A stretch of 64,000 bases of DNA from Streptomyces thinghirensis (GCA_021502835.1 JAKFGP010000011.1:72476-136475), one strand, 5' to 3'. Positions 19,805 through 28,761 are shown, numbered from the stretch's first letter. Made by a program: numbers and translations. The notes: generated from the letters alone by a model not told the origin.

Positions 19805-21202
19805 TCAGGCCGTGCTGACCTCGGGCTCGGCGGGCGCGGGCGCGAGGGCCGCCTGGGAGGCCTCGGGCGGACCGGTGGTCTCGGGGTTCCGGCGTCCTTC
19901 GGGGAGCCAGCGTCCTTCGGGGAGCCGGCGTCCTTCGGGGCTCCGGCGTCCTTCGGGGCTCCGGAGGTGAACGTCTCCTCCTCGGGCAGCCCCCGCATGA
20001 GCGCCCAGTACCCCGCCGCCGCCACCGTGCCGACGACCGCGCAGACGCCCCACAGCCACTCGGCGCCCCAGTGGTCGATGACGAAGCCGGACATCAGCGG
20101 GGCGACGAGGGCGGCGACCGCCCAGGACATGGTGTACATGCCCTGGTAGCGCCCGCGCCCGTGCACGGGGAGAGGCGGACGACGAGCCCGGTCTGGGTCG
20201 GCGCGTTGACGATCTCGGCCAGCGTCCACACGCACACGGTGAGGGCGAAGACACCGACCGACCCGGCGAAGGCGGTGAGCCCGAAGCCGTACCCGGCCAG
20301 CAGGGACGACAGGACGAGCAGCAGCCGCGGATCCCGGTGCTCGATGAACCGGGTGACGGGAATCTGCAGTACGATCGATCAGGACGCCGTTGACGGCGAT
20401 CGCCATGCCGAAGTCGGCCGGCGTGAACCCCGCCTCGCCCATGGCCACCAGGCAGCCCCACGTAGGCCTGCTGGAAGATCAGGGCGATGAGGAAGGACAG
20501 CCCGACGACGCTCATGTAGCGCCCGTCGCGCAGGACGGTCCCGAGGGAGACGGCGGGCTCGCTGCCGCGGAGAGCGTCGGCGGCCCCGCCCTTCCCGGGC
20601 GTCCGCCCGGCCGGGACTCGGGCAGCTTGACGAAGATCAGGACGGCGCACGCCATGGTCATGCCCGCCTCGATCAGGAACCCGGCGAGGTAGCTGACCTC
20701 GGCGATGAACCCGGCCGCCATGGAGGAGATCGCGAAGCCGAGGTTGATGGCCCAGTAGTTGAGCGAGAACGCCCGGATCCGGTCCTCGGGCCGCACGATG
20801 TCCGCCATCATCGCCTGCACGGCCGGCCGGGAGGCGTTGCTCGCCATGCCGACCAGGAAGGCGACGGCCGCGATGGCGACCGGGTCCCGCACGAAGCCGA
20901 GCAGCGCGACGGACAGGGCGGTGGAGACCTGCGCCACCAGCAGCGTGGGCCGCCGCCCGAGGCCGGTCGGTCATCACCCCGGCCCCGAGCGAGGACACGA
21001 CCCCGCCGAGCCCGTGCAGAGCGGCGACCAGTCCGGCGTACGAGGCGGAGTACCCGCGGTCGATGGTCAGGTACAGCGCCATGAAGGTGGCGACGAAGGC
21101 ACCGAGCCGGTTGACCAGGGTGCTGGTCCACAGCCACCAGAACTCGCGGGGGAGCCCGGAGACGGACTCGCGCACGGCACGTCTCACTCCGACGACTGAC
21201 AT
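19805..21202 (-). CDS. MFS (DHA1-type) multidrug/solute exporter
   Basis: Start ATG 21202. About 12 hydrophobic helices can be read, including FWWLWTSTLVNRLGAFVATF, YAGLVAALHGLGGVVSSLGA then GVMTDRLGRRPTLLV (the MFS loop 2-3 motif), IAAVAFLVGMASNASRPAVQ, AFSLNYWAINLGFAISSMAA, SVVGLSFLIALIFQQAYVGL, and at the C-terminal half YQGMYTMSWAVAALVAPLMS and FVIDHWGAEWLWGVCAVVGT. Frame changes occur near 20970, 20610, 20455, 20375, 20170 and 19910. The tail carries a (A/S)PKDAG repeat. Substrate unknown. Confidence 0.82.
   Translation of the reverse strand: MSVVGVRRAVRESVSGLPREFWWLWTSTLVNRLGAFVATFMALYLTIDRGYSASYAGLVAALHGLGGVVSSLGAGVMTDRPRAAAHAAGGAGLHRPVRRAARLRAGPGRHRGRRLPGRHGEQRLPAGRAGDDGGHRAARGPDPGVLAQLLGHQPRLRDLLHGGRVHRRGQLPRRVPDRGGHDHGVRRPDLRQAARVPAGRTPGKGGAADALRGSEPAVSLGTVLRDGRYMSVVGLSFLIALIFQQAYVGLPGGHGRGGVHAGRLRHGDRRQRRPDRSYCRFPSPGSSSTGIRGCCSSCRPCWPGTASGSPPSPGRSVSSPSPCACGRWPRSSTRRPRPGSSSASPRARARALPGHVHHVLGGRRPRRPADVRLRHRPLGRRVAVGRLRGRRHGGGGGVLGAHAGAARGGDVHLRSPEGRRSPEGRRLPEGRWLPEGRRNPETTGPPEASQAALAPAPAEPEVSTA
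19891..19964 (-). repeat. 18-bp tandem repeat in the MFS C-terminus
   Basis: Four near-identical 18-bp units of the type GCGTCCTTCGGGG(A/C)(G/T)CCG follow one another. On the coding strand each encodes (A/S)PKDAG, a flexible cytosolic tail. The repeat number is likely to vary between strains. Confidence 0.75.
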
Positions 21203-21366
21203 GGAGACCCCGTGAACGACTAGCGGCTGGCTGTAAGTGCCTCTGACGGCGAGCACAACTTACGAGCGCGGGACCGCGGAGACCAGCCAATTAACACTTC
21301 TCGTCAACCGTCCGCCCACCGGGCGCACCGCGCGGGGCATCCAGGGGTTCGATTACGCTCGGAGCC

Positions 21367-22134
21367 ATGGCCGACGCACCGTACAAGCTGATCCTCCTCC
21401 GCCACGGCGAGAGCGAGTGGAACGAGAAGAACCTGTTCACCGGCTGGGTGGACGTCAACCTCACTCCGAAGGGGAGGAGAAGGAGGCGACGGCGCGGCGG
21501 CGAGCTGCTCAAGGACGCCGGCCTGCTGCCCGACGTGGTCCACACGTCCGTCCAGAAGCGCGCGATCCGCACGGCCCAGCTCGCGCTGGAGGCCGCCGAC
21601 CGCCACTGGATCCCCGTCCACCGCCACTGGCGCCTCAACGAGCGCCACTACGGCGCCCTCCAGGGCAAGGACAAGGCCCAGACCCTCGCCGAGTTCGGCG
21701 AGGAGCAGTTTGGTGCTGTGGCGCCGCTCCTACGACACCCCGCCGCCCGCGCTGGACCGCGACGCCGAGTACCCCAGTTCGACGACGCCCGCTACGCGAC
21801 CCTGCCGCCGGAGCTGCGCCCCCGGACGGAGTGCCTGAAGGACGTCGTCGTCCGCATGCTCCCGTACTGGTTCGACGCGATCGTCCCCGACCCTCCCGAC
21901 CGGCCGCACGGTCCTGGTCGCGGCGCACGGCAACTCGCTCCGCGCCCTGGTCGAGCACCTAGACGGCATCTCCGACGCCGACATCGCGGGCCTGAACATC
22001 CCGACCGGCATCCCGCTCTCCTACGAACTGGACGCCGAGTTCAAGCCGCTGAACCCGGGCGGCACGGTACCTGGACCCGGACGCGGCCGCCGGCAGCGAT
22101 CGAGGCCGTGAAGAACCAGGGCAAGAAGAAGTAG
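21367..22134 (+). CDS. gpmA: 2,3-bisphosphoglycerate-dependent phosphoglycerate mutase
   Basis: ATG 21367: [20 protein letters not shown] (catalytic RHGE histidine), [51 protein letters not shown] (catalytic Glu in NERHYG), [36 protein letters not shown] (second catalytic His in AHGNS), [15 protein letters not shown] and the end [12 protein letters not shown]. The reconstructed length of ~253 residues is normal. It interconverts 3- and 2-phosphoglycerate in glycolysis and gluconeogenesis. Frame changes near 21480, 21710, 21765, 21895 and 22070 in this essential-type enzyme argue for sequence error. A strong terminator follows. Confidence 0.92.
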   Translation: MADAPYKLILLRHGESEWNEKNLFTGWVDVNLTPKGRRRRRRRGGELLKDAGLLPDVVHTSVQKRAIRTAQLALEAADRHWIPVHRHWRLNERHYGALQGKDKAQTLAEFGEEQFGAVAPLLRHPAARAGPRRRVPQFDDARYATLPPELRPRTECLKDVVVRMLPYWFDAIVPDPPDRPHGPGRGARQLAPRPGRAPRRHLRRRHRGPEHPDRHPALLRTGRRVQAAEPGRHGTWTRTRPPAAIEAVKNQGKKK

Positions 22135-22143
22135 GCCCACATC

Positions 22144-22182
22144 GAGCCCCCGCACCGCGGCTCGCTTCGCGGTGCGGGGCTC
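22144..22182 (+). terminator. Hairpin terminator after gpmA
   Basis: GAGCCCCCGCACCGCG pairs with CGCGGTGCGGGGCTC (one extra C) around an 8-base loop, 10 bp after the gpmA stop. The GC-rich stem without a long T tract is typical of Streptomyces terminators and could also stop the leftward methyltransferase transcript. Confidence 0.8.
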
Positions 22183-22368
22183 AAGTGTTCTCAGACCTTC
22201 ATCAGGCTCAATTCTGGCGAAGCTTCGACTTTCGTTACGCTTTCGACGGCGCTCTGCAGATCTTTCCGCACGTCATCCGTCGATGCTCCAGTGCTCCGCC
22301 AATACGTGGCGTGCTACTCCTCACGAGGAGAATTCATCCAACTTCGCTCCGCCAGGGATGATGGATGC

Positions 22369-23433
22369 TTAGTCCACCCTCGAAAGACGGAAGTCCTCGT
22401 AGATCACAGTGCCGAACCTGTTGGAGAATTTCCGCTCCAGCACCGCGCGAACGGTAGGTTGGGAAGCCCTTCAGCCAGAGCGGCCACGATCTCTCGGAGT
22501 TTGAGAAACGCGGACGCCGCGCACCCGGGACCCCCGGCCCACGACCAGGACGACGTTCCTGCCTCGAAGACCAACCGCTCCATCTCGCAGAGCGCTTGCA
22601 TCATGTCGACGCAGTACTGGATGACTGTCAGGAATCGGTTCTGGCGATTCTTACGGTTGGACCCGATTTCGGTTCTGGCAGCAGGCAGGACATTCCAGCC
22701 GATGTTTTCCACCGCAGGACGATAGTTCTGGTGGTAGTTGAACACGTTGATGTACGGAGGGAGGTGACTACGAGGCCTGCGCACCCGTCGCCGAGGAGGA
22801 CCCTGCGGGCGTCGCCGGCGATTACCTGGGAGGGGACCGAGGCGGAAGGGAAATCCATGATCAGGTCTCGCACCTGGTTCCAGGATTTCTGGACCTTCTT
22901 CGCGTCTCCTGCCCTTCTTGTCCCCCATGCCTCGGCGGGAGGGTGGTGGAAAAGATGCGCTCGATGTTCTTGTCGCACGGCACCGCGATGGCCATCAAGC
23001 AGATATTCAACGACGTCTTCGATGCCTGCCGAGCTGCCGAAGAGTGTGTCCTGCCCTGCGTCGGCAACCTTGTCCAGGTACGACGAGGCTTCCTGCACGA
23101 TCCGTAGTCGCTGATCGTGAGGAAGTGACGCGATCTCCAGGATGCCGGACAGCTCCAAGGCTGCAGGGTTGATCTCGACGCCGGCCGACGGAATCACCTT
23201 TTCGAATGCACTCCAGGACGGTCGTGCCACTGCCCAGGAAGGGATCGACTTACCATTCCGGAACCGGGATAGTAGGCGTCGAGGGAGCTTGCTCACCAGG
23301 CCCGGGGTGAACTGGCCGCGCCAGGGAGAGCGCACTGCGCCGCTCCCGCACGAGCACGTCGAGGTCAGCCTGCCCGATGAGGCTGCGGTCAATTCACGCC
23401 TCCGACCGACGTCAAGGTCTCCTCGACGTCCAT
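22369..23433 (-). CDS. DNA methyltransferase of a type II restriction-modification system
   Basis: I start it at ATG 23433 (MDVEETLTSVGGVN), preceded by GGAG. After frame corrections it reads DRSLIGQADLDVLVRERRSA, RSPWRGQFTPGLV, LDAYYPGSGM, then SAM motif I VDPFLGSGTTVLECIRKGDS, VGVEINPAALELSGI, and much later the catalytic motif LVVTSPPYINVFNYHQNY (motif IV, SPPY). The C-terminus has GWNVLPAARTEIGSNRKN, VIQYCVDMMQALCEMERLVF and NRFGTVIYEDF. The order motif I before motif IV differs from the usual beta-class N4 enzymes. It protects DNA from the adjacent nuclease. Frame changes exist near 23390, 23300, 23240, 23190, 22985, 22760 and 22530. Confidence 0.78.
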
Positions 23434-23444
23434 TCTCCTGCTTT

Positions 23445-24471
23445 CTAGAAATATCCCTTGGTGACGACATCTTCTTCGTTCGATTTTTGGCCTCGAACAG
23501 GGATTTCAGATGGTCGACGAATCGCTGCACGACATCATACCTGATCGGATTGGCCTCGATGTAATCGACATATTCCGATCTGAGCCGCTTCCTGTTTGTG
23601 GCTGACGAGTACGCTTTCCTCTTGTGAGAGCCCAGCCTCTTACCGCGTAGGATCAACACTTCGTCGATGTCTGTGCCAGCAGTACTGATCGGCGTCATGT
23701 CGAGGTACTCGCAGATCAAGTAGTAGCGAGCGGCTGGTACGGCCACCTTGAGGTCATGCGAGGTTGCGCTCGCCTCCTGGAACATTGTTTTGTCCAGATT
23801 GGTTTTGCATTGCGGCGGCCACGTAGGCCAGCCATACATCCATGCTGGAGGTGGCTCCAGCGGGAAAGTCCGACTTGAACGATGCCTTCAAGTAGGCGCG
23901 CCTGCTCAGTGTGAAGTCCTGGTCCTTCTTCCTGACCTCCATGGAGATGTCACTGGCCGGGGCCGTGAGCGAACTGGAGAAGTAAGCGGCAGCGAAAGCT
24001 CCGGCCGGTCCGGCAAACAGATCCTGATCGGCCAAGGCGGGAATCACCCGCGGGTCGATCAACCACGGCAAGAACTCTTCAATGATGGAGTTGTCGATCT
24101 TCAGCTGCCCCCGTTGCCGGAACAGGAAATCCTCTCCGCTGTCCCAGATCAGATCGAGGCTCCACGCTCTTCTTGTAGTCGATGGTCAGGTCAACCAGGC
24201 GCCGCACGAGTTCGTTGCCGGTGGCGTCGATACTCGCCATGTCGCCGACCCATGACTTGCACCGCTCTATCGATTCCTCGACCGCGAACCTGTCGTCCTC
24301 GGGAAGCTTCGGGTTCTTGAGCAGCTCAACGAGCTTCGACTTGTGAGGCGTTGGCCGTACTCGCTCAGGTGCCTCGGCACTGGCGTCGGCCAACGGCTCA
24401 GCCTCGGCGGGCTTCGCCGGCGCTGCTTCTGACGGTTCGATGGACGCGAAGAGGGCTCCGTCGCTGCTCAT
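23445..24471 (-). CDS. Bpu10I-like type II restriction endonuclease
   Basis: Start ATG 24471 (MSSDGALFASIEPSEAAPAK). After an Ala/Pro/Glu leader come HKSKLVELLKNPKLPEDDRF, IERCKSWVGDMASIDATGNE, LVRRLVDLTIDYKKSVELDL, IWDSGEDFLFRQRGQLKIDN, SIIEEFLPWLIDPRVIPAL, then SRRAYLKASFKSDFPAGATS and DLKVAVPAARYYLICEYLDM, TPISTAGTDIDEVLILRGKR. The RQRGQLK-DNSI-EEFLP and LKVAVPAARYY-CEYLDMTP blocks recall the Bpu10I restriction endonuclease family. Corrections are needed near 24170 and 23800, and an A-run at 23495, giving the end EEDVVTKGYF at TAG 23445-23447. The target would be a short asymmetric site if the family match holds. The coding region has lower GC than its neighbours. Confidence 0.68.
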
Positions 24472-24544
24472 GCGGGGAGCCTAGCGGCAGCTGCGGGAGG
24501 TTCGGTCAGAGCCCGTCGCCGCCGTACAGCGCCCGGGCTGCAAC

Positions 24545-24581
24545 TTACAGGGGTACGTTTCATAGAAACGTACCCCTGTAA
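24545..24581. repeat. Perfect 17-bp-armed palindrome beside the restriction-modification genes
   Basis: TTACAGGGGTACGTTTC and its exact reverse complement are separated by only ATA. The element is AT-richer than its surroundings, lies 74 bp upstream of the restriction gene start and overlaps the 3' end of the leftward membrane-protein frame. It may be an operator, a terminator with a three-base loop, or the footprint of an insertion at the island edge. Confidence 0.85.
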
Positions 24582-24976
24582 AGCGCAGCCTGGCCGATCC
24601 GCCGACACCCCCGCGTCAGCTCGCCGTCGTCAGGCGCCCCCGGCGCTCCCGGCGTCCCCGCCGGGCGTCCCCAGGTCGTGCCCAGTGCCAGTGACTGGAG
24701 CAGGGCCGCGAGCACGATGCCGCCGGTGAAGAACCAGGTGGGTGCGTCGCCGCCCCAGCCGGCCTCGCCGAGCCAGGCGACGAAGCCGAAGGCCGGGAAG
24801 GTGAACAGGGCCGGCCAGACCCAGATGAGGGACGCGTCCGGGTTGTTCGCGAAGAGGGGTTCCAGCGCGGCGACGGCCATCGCGCCGCCGACCAGGGCGA
24901 GGTAGACCGCCGAGGCGCGGTTGGCGAAGGTACGGCGGGCGAGGGTGCGTATCGAGCTGGTCCGGCTGGTCTTCAT
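24560..24976 (-). CDS. Three-helix membrane protein of unknown function
   Basis: Intact 138-residue frame from ATG 24976: a basic start MKTSRTSSIRTLARRTFANR, helix 1 ASAVYLALVGGAMAVAALEP, helix 2 LIWVWPALFTFPAFGFVAWL, helix 3 TWFFTGGIVLAALLQSLALG, then a Pro/Gly/Asp tail. The last ~20 codons run into the palindrome at 24545-24581 and may not be original coding sequence. It lies next to the DUF4242 gene on the same strand. I do not recognise a function. Confidence 0.7.
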   Translation of the reverse strand: MKTSRTSSIRTLARRTFANRASAVYLALVGGAMAVAALEPLFANNPDASLIWVWPALFTFPAFGFVAWLGEAGWGGDAPTWFFTGGIVLAALLQSLALGTTWGRPAGTPGAPGAPDDGELTRGCRRIGQAALYRGTFL

Positions 24977-25099
24977 CGGGTGTCGTCTCCCCTTGGTCGT
25001 CGTCCTGCGTTCCAGGGTCGGACGGGGGTGGGGGCCCGGGCCTGAGTACCCGTACTCCGTCGGACGGCCCGGTACCCGGGGGGAGGAGGGAGGGGAGGG

Positions 25100-25351
25100 T
25101 TATACCGTCAGTGGGACCTCGTGGATCTCGTCCGCCTTGTGGCCCGCGCGTTCGTGGGACGCGTTGGACGGCGTCGGCCGATGGGGCCTCGGACAGGCAG
25201 TAGACCGTGCCGGAGGCCAGGGTCCGCCCATGCGTGTTCCGAAGTGGACGTCCTCGTCCTTCTCGATGGCGAGGTCCGCCTGGTGGGCCTTGTCGAGCTG
25301 GTCCGCTGTGATGCCGTGCATACCGTGGTGCACGTCCATGAAGTGAGCCAT
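25100..25351 (-). CDS. DUF4242 nickel-binding-type protein
   Basis: From ATG 25351: MAHFMDVHHGMHGITADQLD, KAHQADLAIEKDEDVHF, then (in another frame over ~25180-25235) ASGTVYCLSEAPSADAVQRV, and back to HERAGHKADEIHEVPLTV. The His-rich N-terminus MAHFMDVHHGMHG and the ferredoxin-like DUF4242 pattern match, from memory, S. coelicolor SCO4226, a small protein described as nickel-binding. About 82 residues. It lies two genes from phoU, the same local order as in S. coelicolor. Confidence 0.8.
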   Translation of the reverse strand: MAHFMDVHHGMHGITADQLDKAHQADLAIEKDEDVHFGTRMGGPWPPARSTACPRPHRPTPSNASHERAGHKADEIHEVPLTV

Positions 25352-25440
25352 GGCCTCGCACCCCCTTCAGGGTCTTACCTCCAGGGTGCGCCCGTACGGC
25401 GGCCGGGGGCGAACCCGGCACCCATGGTACTGCCGGTGCG

Positions 25441-25598
25441 TCAGCCGCACTGGCACCGGATTTCCCGACTGGCAGCCGCAGCCGCAGCCCGATCCGCAGC
25501 CGCACGCGGCGATCAGGGGCAGGCTGCGGGGCTCAGGGGGCTGCTCGGTCCGGCGTTCCTGGGTGGGGGCGGGCTTGGTGCTGGGGGAGATCGGCCAT
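25441..25598 (-). CDS. Small cysteine-rich protein
   Basis: From ATG 25598, preceded by AGGAGG, the frame begins MADLPQHQARPHPG; after a one-base shift it reads EQPPEPRSLPLIAACGCGSG, CGCGCQSGNP and, after one more, CQCG before the stop at 25441. Eight cysteines in the last ~20 residues (CGCGSGCGCGC...CQCG) suggest a metal-binding or metallothionein-like peptide. Its place beside a nickel-binding-type gene and ahead of phoU supports a metal role, but that is inference. About 52 residues. Confidence 0.55.
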
Positions 25599-25773
25599 GG
25601 GTTCCTCCTGAGGCTGGTGCCTGGGCCCATTGCACGCCCCCAGTGGCCGTCGCATCAACGGCGCACTGGGGCGATCGTGCGCGCCCTGCCCCACGCCGGG
25701 CGCTCCCGCTCAGGTCCGCGTCGGGCTCGTCGGGCCGCGCCCCGCCCAGGTCCCGTGTCGGATCCGGTCGGGG

Positions 25774-25840
25774 GCCCCGCAAGGCCCCGCAAGGCCCCGC
25801 AAGGCTCCGCAAGGCCCCGCAAGGCCCCGTCAGGCCCTCG
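25774..25840 (-). repeat. 10-bp tandem repeat at the 3' end of phoU
   Basis: Units of AAGGCCCCGC repeat at a strict 10-bp period about six times, with one C-to-T variant (AAGGCTCCGC). Because 10 is not a multiple of three, each unit shifts the frame, so repeat-number change would alter the C-terminus of phoU if coding continues here. Confidence 0.8.
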
Positions 25841-26521
25841 TCGACCTGTGGCGTCGGCTGGATGTCCGCCTGGAGGTCGCCCACGTGCTCGCCGGTGACC
25901 AGGTAGACCACGCGCTTGGCGACCGAGACGGCGTGGTCGGCGTAGCGCTCGTAGTAGCGGCCGAGGAGGGGTGACGTCGACGGCCGTCTCGATGCCGTGC
26001 TTCCAGCGGTCGTCCATCAGGTGCTGAAGAGGGCGCGGTGCAGGAGGTCCATCGCGTCGTCGTCCTGCTCCAGCTGGAGGGCGAGGTCGACGTCCTTGGT
26101 GATGATCACCTCGGCCGCCTTCGCCATCGGGCGCTGCGCGAGCTGGCCCATCTCCAGGATGGTCGCGTGCAGGTCGCTCGGGACCGCGCGCTCCGGGTAG
26201 CGCAGCCGGGCCAGCTTGGCCACGTGCTGGGCCAGGTCGCCCGAGCGCTCCAGGTCGGCCGACATCCGCAGCGAGGTGACGACGATGCGCGGTCCAGTCG
26301 CCACCGGCTGCTGCCGGGCCAGCAGGGCTATCGCGCGGGCCTCCAGCTCGTGGTGGAGCTCGTCGACCTTCTGGTCGCCCTCGATCACGTTCTCGGCCAG
26401 CTTCAGGTCGGAGTCGAGGATCGCGGTCGTGGCGCGCCCGATCGCCGACCCGACCAGCCGGGCCATCTCCCACCAGGCTGTCGCCGATCGAATCAAGTTC
26501 CTCGTGGTACGCGTCCCGCAT
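25836..26521 (-). CDS. phoU: PhoU, phosphate-signalling regulator
   Basis: From ATG 26521: MRDAYHEELDSIGDSLV, EMARLVGSAIGRATTAILDS, DLKLAENVIEGDQKVDELHH, ELEARAIALLARQQPVAT, RIVVTSLRMSADLERSGDLA, QHVAKLARLRYPERAVPSDL, ATILEMGQLAQRPMAKAAEV, LQLEQDDDAMDLLHRALF, HLMDDRWKHGIETAVDVTLL and GRYYERYADHAVSVAKRVVY. The two three-helix PhoU repeats with their metal-binding E/D motifs are present. Frame changes lie near 26475, 26290, 26025 and 25970. Homologues end shortly after the LVTGEH-ADIQP segment, so I end it at the tandem repeat; the uncorrected frame runs on across the next gene. It modulates PhoR-PhoP and phosphate uptake. Confidence 0.88.
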
Positions 26522-26657
26522 CAGGTTCCCTCTCGTACGTCCGTTTATGGGGCTCGCACCGGCCCGCACCCCGCTTGACTGGCTCGTTGCCGGCTCGGAC
26601 CCCTTGCCGTGCCCCCACGCTTACACGTTCCGGCCTGTACGCGTCCGTTTCCGGCAC

Positions 26658-26690
26658 CACAAATGAACCATCCCTGGCTCCAAGGTGAAC
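26658..26690 (-). promoter_or_regulatory. PHO-box-like direct repeats between phoU and phoR
   Basis: On the minus strand, GTTCACCTTGG (26690-26680) and GTTCATTTGTG (26668-26658) are 11-nt units 22 bp apart with a degenerate unit between them. Streptomyces PhoP binds 11-nt direct repeats with consensus GTTCACC plus four bases, so this is a likely PhoP site in the divergent phoU-phoR promoter. Confidence 0.7.
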
Positions 26691-26763
26691 TCTGGGCGAC
26701 GAGTGTTCGAGGTCGCAGTCCGATGGCTGGGGCGGGGCGGTTCGGCATGCCTAACCTGGATGC

Positions 26764-28043
26764 ATGGACGTGAACGCGGCGGTCGCCGCAGCGGCAGCGA
26801 TCGCCGGAGTACTCACCGGTGTCATCGCCATGCTGGCGTTCCGCTGGAGCGAACGAGAGCAGAAGCGCCCCACGCGCACCTCGCTCCACACACGGACCCC
26901 GTGCTGCCGCCCGGCGTGGACACCGTCCCTGTCGAGCACTCCGCTCCTCCGCGGTCGTCCTCGACGAGGCCGACGCGGTGGTCAAGACCAGCTCGGCGGC
27001 GTACGCCCTCGGCCTGGTCCGGGGCGGCAAGCTCGCCGTCGAGCCCATGCTGCAGATGGCTCCGGGACACCCGGCGGGACGAGGGGAGATACGGCCGGTC
27101 GAGCTGGATCTGCCGAGGCGGGGGACCGGGCGGGGGAGGCCCTCGCCGTGTCCGCACGCGTGGCGCCCCCTCGGGTCGCGGCTGGTGCTGCTGCTGGTCG
27201 AGGACCTCACCGAGGCCCGCCGCATCGAGGCCGTACGCCGCGATTTCGTCGCCAATGTGAGCCATGAGCTGAAGACGCCGGTGGGCGCGCTCTCGCTGCT
27301 GTCCGAGGCCGTCATGGACGCCTCGGACGATCCGGAGGCCGTGGAGCGGTTCGCCGGGCGCATGCAGATCGAGGCGACCCGCCTGACCAACCTGGTGCAG
27401 GAACTCATCGACCTGTCCCGGGTCCAGAACGACGACCCCCTCGACGACGCCGAGCCCGTCCGGGTGGACGAGCTGGTCGCCGAGGCCATCGACCGCTGTC
27501 GGCACGCGGCCGGCACCAAGCAGATCACCATGGCCGCCGGAGGAACGGCGGATCTGCACGTACGCGGCAACCGCGGCCAGCTCGCCGCCGCCCTCGGCAA
27601 CCTCGTCGAGAACGCCGTCAACTACTCGCCCGCCCGCACCCGCGTCGGCATAGCCGCCCGCCGCGTCAACGCCCCCGGCGGCGATCAGATCGAGATCGCC
27701 GTGACCGACCAGGGCATCGGCATCTCGGAGAAGGACAAGGAGCGCGTGTTCGAGCGCTTCTACCGCGTCGACCCGGCCCGCTCACGAGGCCACCTGAGGC
27801 ACTTCGGCCTGGGTCTCGCGATCGTCAAGCACGTGGCCGCCTCGCACGGCGGGGAGGTCACGGTGTGGAGTGCCGAAGGCCAGGGCTCCACCTTACGCTG
27901 CGACTGCCGGGTCGGGCCCCGCCCGCGCCCGCGCCACAGCGGCGCCCCGACCGCGCCGGACTCAGCGCCGAGACCGAGCGGTCCCCCTCATCCCCCCATA
28001 CTTCCCCGTACGAAACGCTCCCCGCCCGGAGGTCCTTCCGTGA
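26764..28043 (+). CDS. phoR: PhoR sensor histidine kinase (SenX3 type)
   Basis: ATG 26764: one membrane helix [20 protein letters not shown], then WSEREQK. A PAS-like segment follows ([39 protein letters not shown]). The kinase core is intact: H-box [21 protein letters not shown]-box [21 protein letters not shown]1 [21 protein letters not shown]2 [16 protein letters not shown] and the end EGQGSTFTLRLP. I place the stop at TGA 28041-28043 (EVLP end), overlapping the phoP GTG as GTGA. Frame changes lie near 26905, 26945, 27065, 27150, 27795, 27890 and 28010. It senses phosphate limitation and phosphorylates PhoP. Confidence 0.9.
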
Positions 28044-28721
28044 CCTGTGTGCTCGTCGTCGAGGACGAGGAGTCCTTCTCCGACGTCCTGTCGTACATGC
28101 TCCGCAAGGAGGTTTCTCGAGGTCGCCGTGGCGACCACCGGCCCCGACGGACTCGACGAGTTCGAGCGCAACGGCGCCGACCTCGTGCTTCTCGACCTGA
28201 TGCTGCCCGGCCTGCCGGGCACCGAGGTCTGCCGCCAGCTGCGCGGCCGCTCCAGCGTCCCCGTGATCATGGTGACCGCCAGGACAGCGAGATCGACAAG
28301 GTCGTCGGGCTGGAGATAGGGGCCGACGACTACGTCACCAAGCCCTTCTCCTCCCGCGAGCTGGTCGCCCGCATCCGTGCCGTACTGCGGCGCCGCGGCA
28401 GAGGCCGGAGGAGGTCACCCCGCCGCGCTGGAGGCCGGCCCCGTCCGCATGGACGTCGACCGGCACGTCGTGACCGTGGGCGGCACCGAGGTCGACCTGC
28501 CCCTGAAGGAATTCGACCTGCTGGAGATGCTGCTGCGCAACGCCGGCCGCGTGCTGACCCGCATGCAGCTGATCGACCGGGTCTGGGGCGCCGACTACGT
28601 CGGTGACACCAAGACCCTCGACGTCCACGTCAAGCGGCTGCGGGCCAAGATCGAGCCCGACCTGGGCGCGCCGCGGTACCTGGTGACGGTGCGCGGGCTC
28701 GGCTACAAGTTCGAGCCGTGA
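28040..28721 (+). CDS. phoP: PhoP response regulator (RegX3 type)
   Basis: GTG 28040 gives [20 protein letters not shown] (acidic pocket), then, after frame changes near 28115, [40 protein letters not shown] (phosphoacceptor Asp), [28 protein letters not shown] (conserved Lys). The OmpR-type winged helix reads [91 protein letters not shown]. Further frame changes are near 28285 and 28400. It binds PHO boxes and links phosphate status to antibiotic production. Confidence 0.92.
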
Positions 28722-28761
28722 GCGCCCGGGCGCGCGTCGCCGGCCCCTCGACGGTAGGTAC

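Noticed and set aside
22183..22368. Possible extra small gene after the methyltransferase, with a readable tail DDVRKDLQSAVESVTKVEAS
   Set aside because: The piece looks coding but no start, ribosome binding site or uninterrupted frame could be found; it may be the true methyltransferase C-terminus or a remnant.
25513..25835. C-terminal extension of phoU through the 10-bp repeat
   Set aside because: It would overlap the Cys-rich gene on the same strand, and homologues end before the repeat; a missing stop through sequence error is simpler.
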